Source: a bacterium 1XD42-76 (lineage in GTDB: Bacteria > Bacillota > Clostridia > Lachnospirales > Lachnospiraceae). From it: 64,000 nt of DNA. The translations under genes and the position numbers were made by a program. The stretch covers positions 270,479 through 334,478 of the forward strand of contig QZDW01000001.1 in assembly GCA_009917545.1 (NCBI GenBank), given 5' to 3'. The notes beneath the pieces were generated by a model. That model was given only the letters and a program-made list of their open reading frames with translations, was not told the origin of the DNA and did not search any database. Below, in pieces: positions 8,547-16,991 of this stretch; within the stretch, counting starts at the first letter, position 1; each line of letters begins with the position of its first letter.

Positions 8547-8693
8547 TATTCCGTGATTACTATCTGAGGAAATGTGAATCAAAACTATAACTTGTATCAA
8601 TGGGCGCTGTTTTTTTCTTTTATCTATTGACATTTATTCGCCGGACTTTTTAAACATCTTATACGGCAGGGGATAGATCTCTTCCATACCCCT

Positions 8694-9848
8694 TCACTCC
8701 GCAAAGTGCTTCCTCACATGCACAATCTTATATTCCTTTTCGTGATGTAGAAAATAAATTCCCATAAGCCGTTCTGCTAAGAATCCGATATAACGCCCCT
8801 GATATCCCCCGTCTTTCTTTCCACAGTATTTTTCGCAATACTGAAGGATAGGAAACAGCCACTCACAATACGCGTCCAAAATCTTTTTCCGGGCTATCAG
8901 CATATTATAGCCATAATAAAAGTTCCCATTCTGCAGTTTTAGCGCCGTCTCCTCATAATCCGGCTCCAGGACATGAACTGCCTGCATCATTACATCCCAA
9001 TCTTCTCCCGAATGGTCGTACCGATACACGTCTCCAACACTGGGAAAATTCAGAATTGGAATTGTTAATACCACATCAATATCGGAACGTGCCAGTCTTT
9101 CAAGTATTTTCCGGTTCACTTCAAAATGTCTCCGATAATGGCACAGTCCCGCATAATCTGAGCGGTCATTTTTCCAAATCCAGTATAACGCTGTCAGCTC
9201 ACAATACTGCCCGTTCTTATATGAAATATGTTCGCCCTGGTCGTCGCGGATTTCACAGATTTGTTTTTCTGTCAGTGCTGCCCCCACCTGAACCGGAATC
9301 TCCCAGTCATACCGGGAAAGATTCTCCTTCAGTTCCCGGTCAACATGACACCTGGCTGAATAAACCCGTATAGAAGTTCTGTCTGCCGACCAGTTTGCGT
9401 CTCCTTCTGGATTTGCAGGTAGTTCTTTCGGTAGCTCCTTCTCTAGCATTTTGTATACTTTTCCACTTTTTTCCCGGAGCGTCCCATAATAATTTCCCTG
9501 GATCAGGCTCCAAAGATCACTTTCAAATGCAAGGGGAAGGATGCGGGGATAACCATAACAATGCAGTGTCTCACAGATGGATGGCATGTGTTTTCCCATA
9601 ACCGCAACGATAATCCATGCTTCTTTCCCTACTTTAAATTCCGCCTCTTCCAAAGAAACCACCGGGATTCCTAAAATCTCCAATGGATTTCCCTCATGGC
9701 TGGATACCAGAAAGCAGTCGATTTTAAGTTTGTACGGCTCCCCTTTTAAACAGCATGCTACTTCATATGCTACAAGTCCTGCTCCGAAGATCACCAGGCT
9801 TTGGCTCTGTCTCATCGCGTCTACTGTCTCTGCTGCATAGTATATCAT
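8694..9848 (-). CDS. DUF4422 glycosyltransferase with N-terminal FGAG module (copy 1)
   Basis: A 384-aa protein in two parts. Residues 1 to about 130 form a small Rossmann-like module opening with LVIFGAGLVAYEVACCL. Residues about 155-384 are the DUF4422 domain (IRVYSARCHVDRELKENL, GQYCELTALYWIWKNDRSDYAGLCHYRRHF, YDHSGEDWDVM), a family linked to glycan biosynthesis and regarded as glycosyltransferase-like. It is the last gene of the 22-kb glycan operon and a paralogue of the gene immediately upstream, with the same domain order. The sugar and acceptor are unknown. Confidence 0.85.
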   Translation of the reverse strand: MIYYAAETVDAMRQSQSLVIFGAGLVAYEVACCLKGEPYKLKIDCFLVSSHEGNPLEILGIPVVSLEEAEFKVGKEAWIIVAVMGKHMPSICETLHCYGYPRILPLAFESDLWSLIQGNYYGTLREKSGKVYKMLEKELPKELPANPEGDANWSADRTSIRVYSARCHVDRELKENLSRYDWEIPVQVGAALTEKQICEIRDDQGEHISYKNGQYCELTALYWIWKNDRSDYAGLCHYRRHFEVNRKILERLARSDIDVVLTIPILNFPSVGDVYRYDHSGEDWDVMMQAVHVLEPDYEETALKLQNGNFYYGYNMLIARKKILDAYCEWLFPILQYCEKYCGKKDGGYQGRYIGFLAERLMGIYFLHHEKEYKIVHVRKHFAE

Positions 9849-9900
9849 CCGTCTCTCTCCCGAATTATTTTCCTGTCGGAAAACATATTGATTCCTATCA

Positions 9901-11040
9901 CTATTTTTCTACAAAGTGTTTTCTTGCATGGACAATTTTGTATTCTCTCTCATGATACAGAAAATAAATGGACATCAGGCGCTCTGCCAAGAAACCGATA
10001 TGGCGCCCCTGATATGCATCTCGATCTCCTGCGCATTGCTCCTCGCAGTAAAACAGGATCGGAAACAGCCAGGCACAATAGTCCTCCAGAATTTCTCTCC
10101 GCATGATAAACATGTTATAGGCATAGTAAAACTTTCCTGCCTCCAGCTCTTTGGCTGCCTGTGTATATTCCGGAAAAAGTTTACGGATAGCCCCCATCAT
10201 GATAAGCCAGTCCTCCCATATGTGGTCTCGTCTGTATACGTTTCCTACCCCATCAAAAACATAGGCTGGAATCGTCAGGACCACATCAATATCGGAAACT
10301 TTTAGCTTTTCCAGCAGATTTTCCGTGATTTCAAAATGCCTCCTATAATGCCCAAGTCCCACATAATCCGAAGTATCATTTTTCCATATCCAATACAATG
10401 CCGTCAGTTCACAGTACTGCCTATTTTTATGCGAAATATTCTCTCCGCAGTTGTCACAGAGCCTGCAGATGCGTTCTTCTGTCAGAGCCGCTCCTGCCTG
10501 GATCGGAATCTCCCAGGAATACTGCGCCATATCTTCCTGAATTTTCCTGTCTACATGACATCTGACACTGTAAATTCCTGCCGTTTTTTTCTGTGCTTCC
10601 GTAATAGATGGAAGCACGGATGTTTGCAACTCTTCTTCAAGGGTCAGATAAGGTTGCCCCTGCTTCAGCCGGCTCTCCCGATAAACATTTCCCCGGATCA
10701 GGCTCCATAGATCCTTTTCATAGGTAAGTGAAATTACATTAAAATAGCCATGCTGGGACAGGCTTTCCTGCATAGATACCAAATGTTTATCCACTGCTGC
10801 AATCAGAATCAGCGTATCCTTATGTAAAATAGGTTCTGCCCCGGCAAAATCAAGAACCGGTATCCCCAGTACATTTTCCGGGTTTCCTTTTAAATCTGAT
10901 ACCATGCAGCATTCTATATGGATTTGATATAGTTCTTCCTGTAAACATGCCACCACTTCGCGGGCCATAATTCCTGCTCCGAAAATGGCAATCTGTCCAC
11001 TTTTTTTCAGCTTCTTCACAACGTCATCTGCATAATACAC
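9901..11040 (-). CDS. DUF4422 glycosyltransferase with N-terminal FGAG module (copy 2)
   Basis: A 379-aa paralogue of the downstream gene. It starts with QIAIFGAGIMAREVVACL (Rossmann-like module) and continues as a DUF4422 domain from about residue 150 (IYSVRCHVDRKIQEDM, RQYCELTALYWIWKNDTSDYVGLGHYRRHF, DHIWEDWLIMMGA). The two copies clearly arose by duplication, but have diverged throughout, so they may add different sugars. Located 24 bp downstream of the broken GT4 gene. Confidence 0.85.
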   Translation of the reverse strand: MYYADDVVKKLKKSGQIAIFGAGIMAREVVACLQEELYQIHIECCMVSDLKGNPENVLGIPVLDFAGAEPILHKDTLILIAAVDKHLVSMQESLSQHGYFNVISLTYEKDLWSLIRGNVYRESRLKQGQPYLTLEEELQTSVLPSITEAQKKTAGIYSVRCHVDRKIQEDMAQYSWEIPIQAGAALTEERICRLCDNCGENISHKNRQYCELTALYWIWKNDTSDYVGLGHYRRHFEITENLLEKLKVSDIDVVLTIPAYVFDGVGNVYRRDHIWEDWLIMMGAIRKLFPEYTQAAKELEAGKFYYAYNMFIMRREILEDYCAWLFPILFYCEEQCAGDRDAYQGRHIGFLAERLMSIYFLYHEREYKIVHARKHFVEK

Positions 11041-11064
11041 GATTTTCCTTACCCCTCTGTCTTA

Positions 11065-11613
11065 TTACTTTCTTCTCAGACTTTCCTCGTAGATCACCTG
11101 AATCTGCTTGAAATTATTTTCCTTCGTATACATTTTTCGTGCGTATTCCTGTCCGGCCTCTGCAATTTTTCTGGACTGTTCTGGATGGTTTATGACTTCC
11201 ATGATCTTCTCTGCAAGTGACTCATGGCTTCCTGCATGATAAAGATAACCGGTCCTGCCATCCCTAATCAGCTCAGGTGTTGCACCGGAATCAGGGCCAA
11301 TCACAAAACAGCCTGATAACTGCGCTTCTATTGTCACCCTGCCGTAGGCCTCTTCTGCACTGCACACGAAAGCAAGGTCCGAGCCGGCATAGAGTTCCTG
11401 GACACGGTCACTGACACCGCATAATGCAATCTGCTCTTCCAGCTCATAACCGGCTATCATTTGTTCGAGCTCTCTTACGTAATCTGCCTGGCCCTTTCCT
11501 ATCAACGATAAATGAAACTTCTCTATGCCTTTTTCCTTCAGAAGCGCACAGGCTCTTATCAGTTCTTCCTGCCCTTTATATCGTACAATTGCCCCTACCA
11601 TAATCATGTACAC
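11065..11613 (-). CDS. GT4 glycosyltransferase, C-terminal half (split gene)
   Basis: A 182-aa open frame encoding only the C-terminal, nucleotide-sugar-binding half of a GT-B family 4 glycosyltransferase: VGAIVRYKGQEELIRACALL, then LSLIGKGQ, and CSAEEAYGRVTIEAQLSGC with the family E-x7-E-like donor-site region. It lacks the N-terminal half, which is in the preceding frame (11604-12635). The two overlap at a run of six A residues on the minus strand (11616-11621), so a -1 shift would restore one continuous GT4 enzyme. Either the gene is broken here or a frameshift during translation joins it. Confidence 0.75.
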   Translation of the reverse strand: MYMIMVGAIVRYKGQEELIRACALLKEKGIEKFHLSLIGKGQADYVRELEQMIAGYELEEQIALCGVSDRVQELYAGSDLAFVCSAEEAYGRVTIEAQLSGCFVIGPDSGATPELIRDGRTGYLYHAGSHESLAEKIMEVINHPEQSRKIAEAGQEYARKMYTKENNFKQIQVIYEESLRRK

Positions 11614-12635
11614 CGTTTTTTCTGCAGGATTTCCCGCCTTTTGCAGAATTGTTCCAGCACTTCAACCGAATCGTATACCACAACAGCAGAAGCCCTTTCC
11701 TCAAGTGGAATTAGGCTTTTGATATATTCGGAAACGGTAATAATTCTGGCTGCCTTCCGGATCAGTCGCCAAGCATAGCATGGCATAAAAAAACGGTATC
11801 CCTGAAATGCCATTGATTCCCTGAAATGCCATACATAGGGAATACCGCACTTTTCAGCGGCCAGGGCGCCAATATATGTATAGGTTGTATTGCAGTGCAC
11901 CAAGTCAATCCGGTTCTCTTTCATAAAAACCACAAGTTCCTGTCTTGCCTTATAGTTCTTTAGCATCCCGGCCAAAAATCGGATCTTTGTCAGAAGATCT
12001 CTATCCTTCGCTACCTCATACCCCCAATCCTGCGACGGAATATACGTATAGGGGATCTGCTTCTGCTCCAGAAGCGGTGTGCCTGTACCATAGTGCGGAA
12101 GGATTACAGCTGTAGCCATACCGTTTTCCTGCAGTTGGCCGCACAACTCAGCCATACAACGAAAAGCGCCCGAGAACATGTTATTATCCGACGCGATCAA
12201 AAGAACTCTGGTTTTACCGTTTTCTGCAAAATGTATGGGATTCTGCCTTCTGAAATCAGACATATATCTTTTGCACAGTTCCTTATAAAGGTGTAATGTC
12301 ACAAATATCACTTTCTCAAACCCAAGCCCATACAGATGTTCTGCTATTTCTTTGTGCAGGTTCGGTAGTGTGGCAATCAAAACCACAGCAGCCTTTTTAT
12401 ACGCTTTCAGTTCATTGATTTCATATATGGAAAAACCGCACAGTCCTCTGTCCTCCCAAGGCACTCCTACTTTTTTGCTGACCGCAAAGCCTGTAATCTT
12501 TCCAGACAATCCATTGGCCAGAAGCCTCCTGCATACTAACTCCCCCACCATACCCGCACCATAAAGAATTATATGTCGGTTCTCCCCGAGACAGCGAACC
12601 AGCTGTTTTTCCGTATCATACGTTTGCCTTGTCAT
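11604..12635 (-). CDS. GT4 glycosyltransferase, N-terminal half with FGAG-type module (split gene)
   Basis: A 343-aa frame. Residues 1 to about 135 are a Rossmann-like module (HIILYGAGMVGELVCRRLL) like those on neighbouring enzymes. From about residue 145 it reads as the N-terminal acceptor-binding half of a GT-B fold (RVLLIASDNNMFSGAFRCMAELCGQL, DLVHCNTTYTYIGALAAEKCGIPYVWHFRE, ARIITVSEYIKSLI). It ends abruptly at QKKRCT just after AAAAAA, where the C-terminal half continues in the -1 frame. The full protein would be about 525 aa. Confidence 0.78.
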   Translation of the reverse strand: MTRQTYDTEKQLVRCLGENRHIILYGAGMVGELVCRRLLANGLSGKITGFAVSKKVGVPWEDRGLCGFSIYEINELKAYKKAAVVLIATLPNLHKEIAEHLYGLGFEKVIFVTLHLYKELCKRYMSDFRRQNPIHFAENGKTRVLLIASDNNMFSGAFRCMAELCGQLQENGMATAVILPHYGTGTPLLEQKQIPYTYIPSQDWGYEVAKDRDLLTKIRFLAGMLKNYKARQELVVFMKENRIDLVHCNTTYTYIGALAAEKCGIPYVWHFRESMAFQGYRFFMPCYAWRLIRKAARIITVSEYIKSLIPLEERASAVVVYDSVEVLEQFCKRREILQKKRCT

Positions 12636-12740
12636 ATAAGCTCTCCCTATCTGCCATTATGCATGGTTCCTTAAAAAGCTTGCCAAGCGCAATAATTCTT
12701 GAAAGCTCCGACAGGCCCATCCATATGCACGGTTTGGTTT

Positions 12741-14105
12741 TTATCGCAGTTTATCATCAGACGTCTCTTCTTTTAGCGACTTTAACAGAACATGCTTAAA
12801 GAAAAATCCATAGTCATTACATACAATCATATTTCCTTCACTCACACCCATCGCTGACAGTTGTCTTTTTATGGCCTGAAAGTTATCCACATTTGCTATA
12901 ACATATACTGAATCAGGATACTCCCCCACGGCCCGGGCAGGCTCCATCACAGGCAGCTGTCCTACCTTCCGTCCCCACAATTTCTGGTTATTATCTATAT
13001 ATGCCTTAATGCTCTGCCCCCTGTGCGTCAGATACCGGTAAACGAGCTTTCCCATATCACCTGCTCCAAATATCATAACATTTCTTTGTCGTTCGAGCCT
13101 GTCGAGAGCTTTCTTTGAAGCATAAAAACCGTCATACAGTTGATGTAAACAAGTATGCAGTGCGGTTAAAGATTCCCTCACAGCATCTGCTACTGCATTC
13201 CCTTTTTCTGTAAGTTCACCCCCGGAAAATCCTCCTGACTCCAATTCGCTTCTGATATCACGATACATGAGCCCACGAAACGACTCCTTTAGTTCTTCTG
13301 ACAGGCTGTCATAAAATCCAAGATAGCCGTTTACTTTCCAGGACAAATAAATCTCTTTATATGCCTCAAAAAGCCCTTCCTCAAGCAATCGTTTTTTCAG
13401 CAGGGCATACTCGTCAATCAGCATGGTAATTCTTTGGGGGCGATTTACGGAAGAGCCGGGATTATCCAAGCGGTAGCAATAGAATGCTTCATGAGAAAAC
13501 ATGACTCTTTTCGCTTTTATGGAAGCCAGAAACAAAAACGAAGTGTCCTGATACGCGGCTCCTTTTGTTTCATTCATGAAAACTTTCTGCTCCAGTAAAA
13601 ATTTTCTACGGTACAGCCCGCTCCAGAAGTTACCCATTCCTGATTTTAAGATCTCTGCATTATGGGCCGGTTCCAAAATGCGGTAATATAACGTTTCTTG
13701 CCGTGAAAGTCTGGATAACGAAGAAAACTCTCCGCGGTCTGTCTCAATAAAGTGTATTGCATCGGCTCTTAACATATCCAACTGACAGGATTCTGCGATT
13801 TCGTACTGCTTTTCGTACATATTTGGAAGAAGGTAATCATCGGATTCACAAATACCAATATATTCCCCTTTGGCTTCCCTAAGCCCGGTATTAAACTGCC
13901 TTCCCACCCCAGCCGAACTGTGAATGATCCGTATTCTTGCATCCGTTTGAGCCAGCTCTTTCACCGCTTCTACGGTTCCATCAGTGCTTCCACCGTCGAT
14001 TACCAGAATTTCGATCTCCCGTAATGTCTGATTCATCACACTCCTGACACATGTTTCGATAAAAGAAAGACTATTCAAGGCATATATAAGAACTGATACT
14101 TTCAT
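12741..14105 (-). CDS. GT2 glycosyltransferase with C-terminal FGAG module
   Basis: A 454-aa two-domain protein. The N-terminal GT-A domain (KVSVLIYALNSLSFIETCVRSV..., IEILVIDGGSTDGT, GEYIGICESDDYLLPNMYEKQ) has the family 2 donor motif with a D-x-D-like ESDD. The C-terminal part from about residue 335 starts with NVMIFGAGDMGKLVYRYL and is the same Rossmann-like module seen N-terminally in other genes of the operon. It probably transfers one sugar of the surface glycan in the cytoplasm; the specificity is unknown. Confidence 0.87.
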   Translation of the reverse strand: MKVSVLIYALNSLSFIETCVRSVMNQTLREIEILVIDGGSTDGTVEAVKELAQTDARIRIIHSSAGVGRQFNTGLREAKGEYIGICESDDYLLPNMYEKQYEIAESCQLDMLRADAIHFIETDRGEFSSLSRLSRQETLYYRILEPAHNAEILKSGMGNFWSGLYRRKFLLEQKVFMNETKGAAYQDTSFLFLASIKAKRVMFSHEAFYCYRLDNPGSSVNRPQRITMLIDEYALLKKRLLEEGLFEAYKEIYLSWKVNGYLGFYDSLSEELKESFRGLMYRDIRSELESGGFSGGELTEKGNAVADAVRESLTALHTCLHQLYDGFYASKKALDRLERQRNVMIFGAGDMGKLVYRYLTHRGQSIKAYIDNNQKLWGRKVGQLPVMEPARAVGEYPDSVYVIANVDNFQAIKRQLSAMGVSEGNMIVCNDYGFFFKHVLLKSLKEETSDDKLR

Positions 14106-14145
14106 ATGTAATCTCCGCTTCTTTTCTTTCCAGACACAATCTGTT

Positions 14146-15540
14146 TTATAAAATGCAGTCCTCTAAAGACAGTGGGTATGATAAAAATGGTTCCAGATAG
14201 GACTGAACGTCAAGCACTTTTATAACAGCACTGACAGTCCTGACGGTTTCAGCTACAGTTTTATAATAAGACACACCCATGACGAGAATCAGATGGATTC
14301 CTTCCCCTGTCTCCGGATTAAATTCTTCGATCCGATATCCCGATTTTGTTTTTTTCCCTATCTTTTGGGGATCCATATCGTAGACTTTTTTTATCTTACC
14401 TTGGTTTCCGTATTTATCTAAGAAAAGGCTCCCTCTTTTTCCGATTCCCCAAACAGCTACACCGTATCGGCGGGTATCTGCATATTGAAAAATCTGATCC
14501 ACTTTCGACTTATCTATCTGAAGTATTATATTCCACCGCTCCATTTCATCTATCGGGATCCCACAAGCTTCAAGCGTTCTGCTGCCAGCAATTTTCCGGA
14601 CAAACCATTCGTCAAATGCATGATAAAACATATTTGAAGTATATTCAGAAAGGGAACTTTCGCCTATCATGGATTCCTTCAGCGCATAAAAAAGCTTCTG
14701 TCTGTTCTCGTGGTTCAGCGTCCAGAAATTCCAATATAAAAAGTTAGCAGCCCAGTTGATAAAGCTCTTCCCATACAAGTCAAAGCTTTTCTGCTTCTCC
14801 AGGTACAATTTTAGTTTTTTCAGATACAGGCAGCAACACTCCCACGAACTGTCCCTTCGGTTGGAAAGGCTGGTTATCACCTCGACTCTGTGATGCACAT
14901 AGATATCATTGATGAACGCAATCCTCTCTGCGCCTGCTAAAGCTGCATGGACAAAGAAGGCGTCATTCGTCGTCCTAAGCTCCTGAAACTGCAGTCCTTT
15001 CTCCTCAACAAACGCTTTTCGGAACAATTTATCCCAGGCCCATCCATTCCATAGATTGAACAGAACCTCTTTCACCTCTGTCGGAGAAAAACAGCATTTT
15101 TCTGCTAATCCTTTCATTATATTCTGCACATATGAATACTCTCCAAAGACGCGTACACCATCGCCGTCATCCCAAAAAGAATCCTCTTTAAATATGCAGA
15201 CATCAACCGCACCATTGACTGCTTTTTTCCAGGCTGAAAGTAACATGTCCTGCTCAAAATAGTCATCTGCATCCAAAAAAATCAGGTATTCTCCTTCTGC
15301 TTCGCTTAAGCCTCTGTTTCTCGAAGCTCCTGCCCCACAGTTTTCTTCATTTCTAAGTATCCTGATTCGGCTATCCTCTATTCTATACTGCTCTAAAATG
15401 GCCGCAGTGTTATCCTCTGACGCGTCATCGACACATATGATTTCTATTTCCTTCAGAGATTGACTCAAAAGACTGTCAAGACATTCTTTTAAATATTTCT
15501 CACTATTATATACTGCCATAATCACAGATATTTTTATCAT
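14146..15540 (-). CDS. GT2 glycosyltransferase with C-terminal Rossmann-like module
   Basis: A 464-aa protein with a GT-A domain at the N-terminus (KISVIMAVYNSEKYLKECLDSLL, IEIICVDDASEDNT, GEYLIFLDADDYFEQDML; LDADD is the metal/donor motif). The C-terminal module from about residue 360 reads YGVAVWGIGKRGSLFLDKYG and gives GIGKRG in place of FGAG. It overlaps the upstream GT2 gene by 4 bp (ATGA), so the two are translationally coupled. Confidence 0.87.
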   Translation of the reverse strand: MIKISVIMAVYNSEKYLKECLDSLLSQSLKEIEIICVDDASEDNTAAILEQYRIEDSRIRILRNEENCGAGASRNRGLSEAEGEYLIFLDADDYFEQDMLLSAWKKAVNGAVDVCIFKEDSFWDDGDGVRVFGEYSYVQNIMKGLAEKCCFSPTEVKEVLFNLWNGWAWDKLFRKAFVEEKGLQFQELRTTNDAFFVHAALAGAERIAFINDIYVHHRVEVITSLSNRRDSSWECCCLYLKKLKLYLEKQKSFDLYGKSFINWAANFLYWNFWTLNHENRQKLFYALKESMIGESSLSEYTSNMFYHAFDEWFVRKIAGSRTLEACGIPIDEMERWNIILQIDKSKVDQIFQYADTRRYGVAVWGIGKRGSLFLDKYGNQGKIKKVYDMDPQKIGKKTKSGYRIEEFNPETGEGIHLILVMGVSYYKTVAETVRTVSAVIKVLDVQSYLEPFLSYPLSLEDCIL

Positions 15541-16991
15541 CTTATCTCCCAGTCCATATTCGTCTTATTTCCAAGCAATTTCTCTGCCATAACTAAGTCA
15601 AAACATTCCTCTGCACGATACAGCGTATAAATTTTTTCAGGCTGTACAGCAGCACGTTTTAAGTTATGTATCATATTATCCATATGAATTAAGCTGGAAA
15701 CAACAATCAGGTCTACGTCATTGGGGATATTTTGGCAGGATACAATCCGTGGGCCTTCGCTCACTGAATCTGCCTCTATATGGGATATATCTGATACAAT
15801 ATAAAAATAGTTACATTTCATCTCCCCAATATATCTTTTGTACAGGTGAAATAATGCCTTCGTATGGTTTCCTATTCCATATATACCTACCTTTACATCC
15901 TGGTTCTGGAAAGGCAGAGGTTCTAGTTTCTGTTTCAGTTGTTCTATAAACAGTAGTCGAATTTTCTCACAATCTATCCTATAACATTGATTGCTTTTTT
16001 CTACTTTTTCGTATAGTTTCAAAAGGGTATTGCACTCACATAGAAGTGTTGCAGAGCGTTCGCATAGTTTTCCCCAGTACTCTATAAATTTCTCCAAAAA
16101 CGACCGTTCTTGTTCTTCTATGTCCTCCGATTCCCTGCATTGTTCTATCATCCATATTACTTCTGATACACTGCTTAAAAGATATTGGCTGAGTATATCC
16201 TCCCTCCATTCTGCTGACAGATTTGTTCGAATATCGTCCCAGATTTTAAGCTGTACATTCATTTTATCCAGGCATTTTTTTTTGCTGATACCGCTTGTCA
16301 TAATCGAGCCGGAACGGTATCTCCTGACATATAAGCGATCCGAAATACATTCTACTCTGTCTGCATGAATCATGGTTTCTATATAGAAACAGTTATCTTC
16401 GTAATACACTCCTTCTGGAAACCTGATATGAAAACTTTCTAAAAACTCTCTTTTATATGCTGCCATACAGGCAGATACAATGTAGCCTTCCGGAAAGGAG
16501 CGATGAAAGAACTCCAAACCAGACATAGTCTGAACGCACAGGGATTCTTTCCGCAGATAAGGATTCGAATGGGTGATTCCTTCCATGTTTTCAAAAATTT
16601 CAGATGCGTAAAACAGAATGTCCTGATTCTTTAACCTTTTTTTTATCGTATCAACCGTCCGCAGGTCTATGCAATCATCAGAATCCAGAAAAATGAAATA
16701 ATCACTTTTCAGAAATGACATCCCGCGGTTTCTGGCAGCGCCCAACCCCTGATTTTCCTGATTTATTAATTGAAAATATGAATACTTTTTACAGTATTGT
16801 TCGCAAATCTGTCCGCTATTATCCAGAGAACCATCGTTGATGAGAATGACTTCATCAAATAAAATCGTCTGATTCACTACACTTTCCAGACATTCCTTCA
16901 AATAATTCTCTACATTATAAACTGGGATTACGATTCCCAGTGAGTATTCTGATTTCATTCGATTTTCCATACATTCCAATCTATCAATCAA
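15537..16991 (-). CDS. GT2 glycosyltransferase with C-terminal Rossmann-like module
   Basis: About 484 aa. The GT-A domain starts at SLGIVIPVYNVENYLKECLESVV and has LINDGSLDNSG and YFIFLDSDDCIDL (D-x-D). The C-terminal module begins at KVGIYGIGNHTKALFHLY near residue 390. The frame can begin with a TTG that overlaps the stop of the upstream gene (TTGA), but ATG at MENRM or MKSEY, 7-11 codons in, are also possible; no strong ribosome site settles it. Its role would be sugar addition in the same glycan. Confidence 0.85.
   Translation of the reverse strand: MIDRLECMENRMKSEYSLGIVIPVYNVENYLKECLESVVNQTILFDEVILINDGSLDNSGQICEQYCKKYSYFQLINQENQGLGAARNRGMSFLKSDYFIFLDSDDCIDLRTVDTIKKRLKNQDILFYASEIFENMEGITHSNPYLRKESLCVQTMSGLEFFHRSFPEGYIVSACMAAYKREFLESFHIRFPEGVYYEDNCFYIETMIHADRVECISDRLYVRRYRSGSIMTSGISKKKCLDKMNVQLKIWDDIRTNLSAEWREDILSQYLLSSVSEVIWMIEQCRESEDIEEQERSFLEKFIEYWGKLCERSATLLCECNTLLKLYEKVEKSNQCYRIDCEKIRLLFIEQLKQKLEPLPFQNQDVKVGIYGIGNHTKALFHLYKRYIGEMKCNYFYIVSDISHIEADSVSEGPRIVSCQNIPNDVDLIVVSSLIHMDNMIHNLKRAAVQPEKIYTLYRAEECFDLVMAEKLLGNKTNMDWEIR

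Noticed and set aside
11065..12635. Two GT4 frames as two independent enzymes
   Set aside because: Each encodes only one half of a GT-B fold and they overlap at an A6 run in -1 register, so one split gene is more likely.
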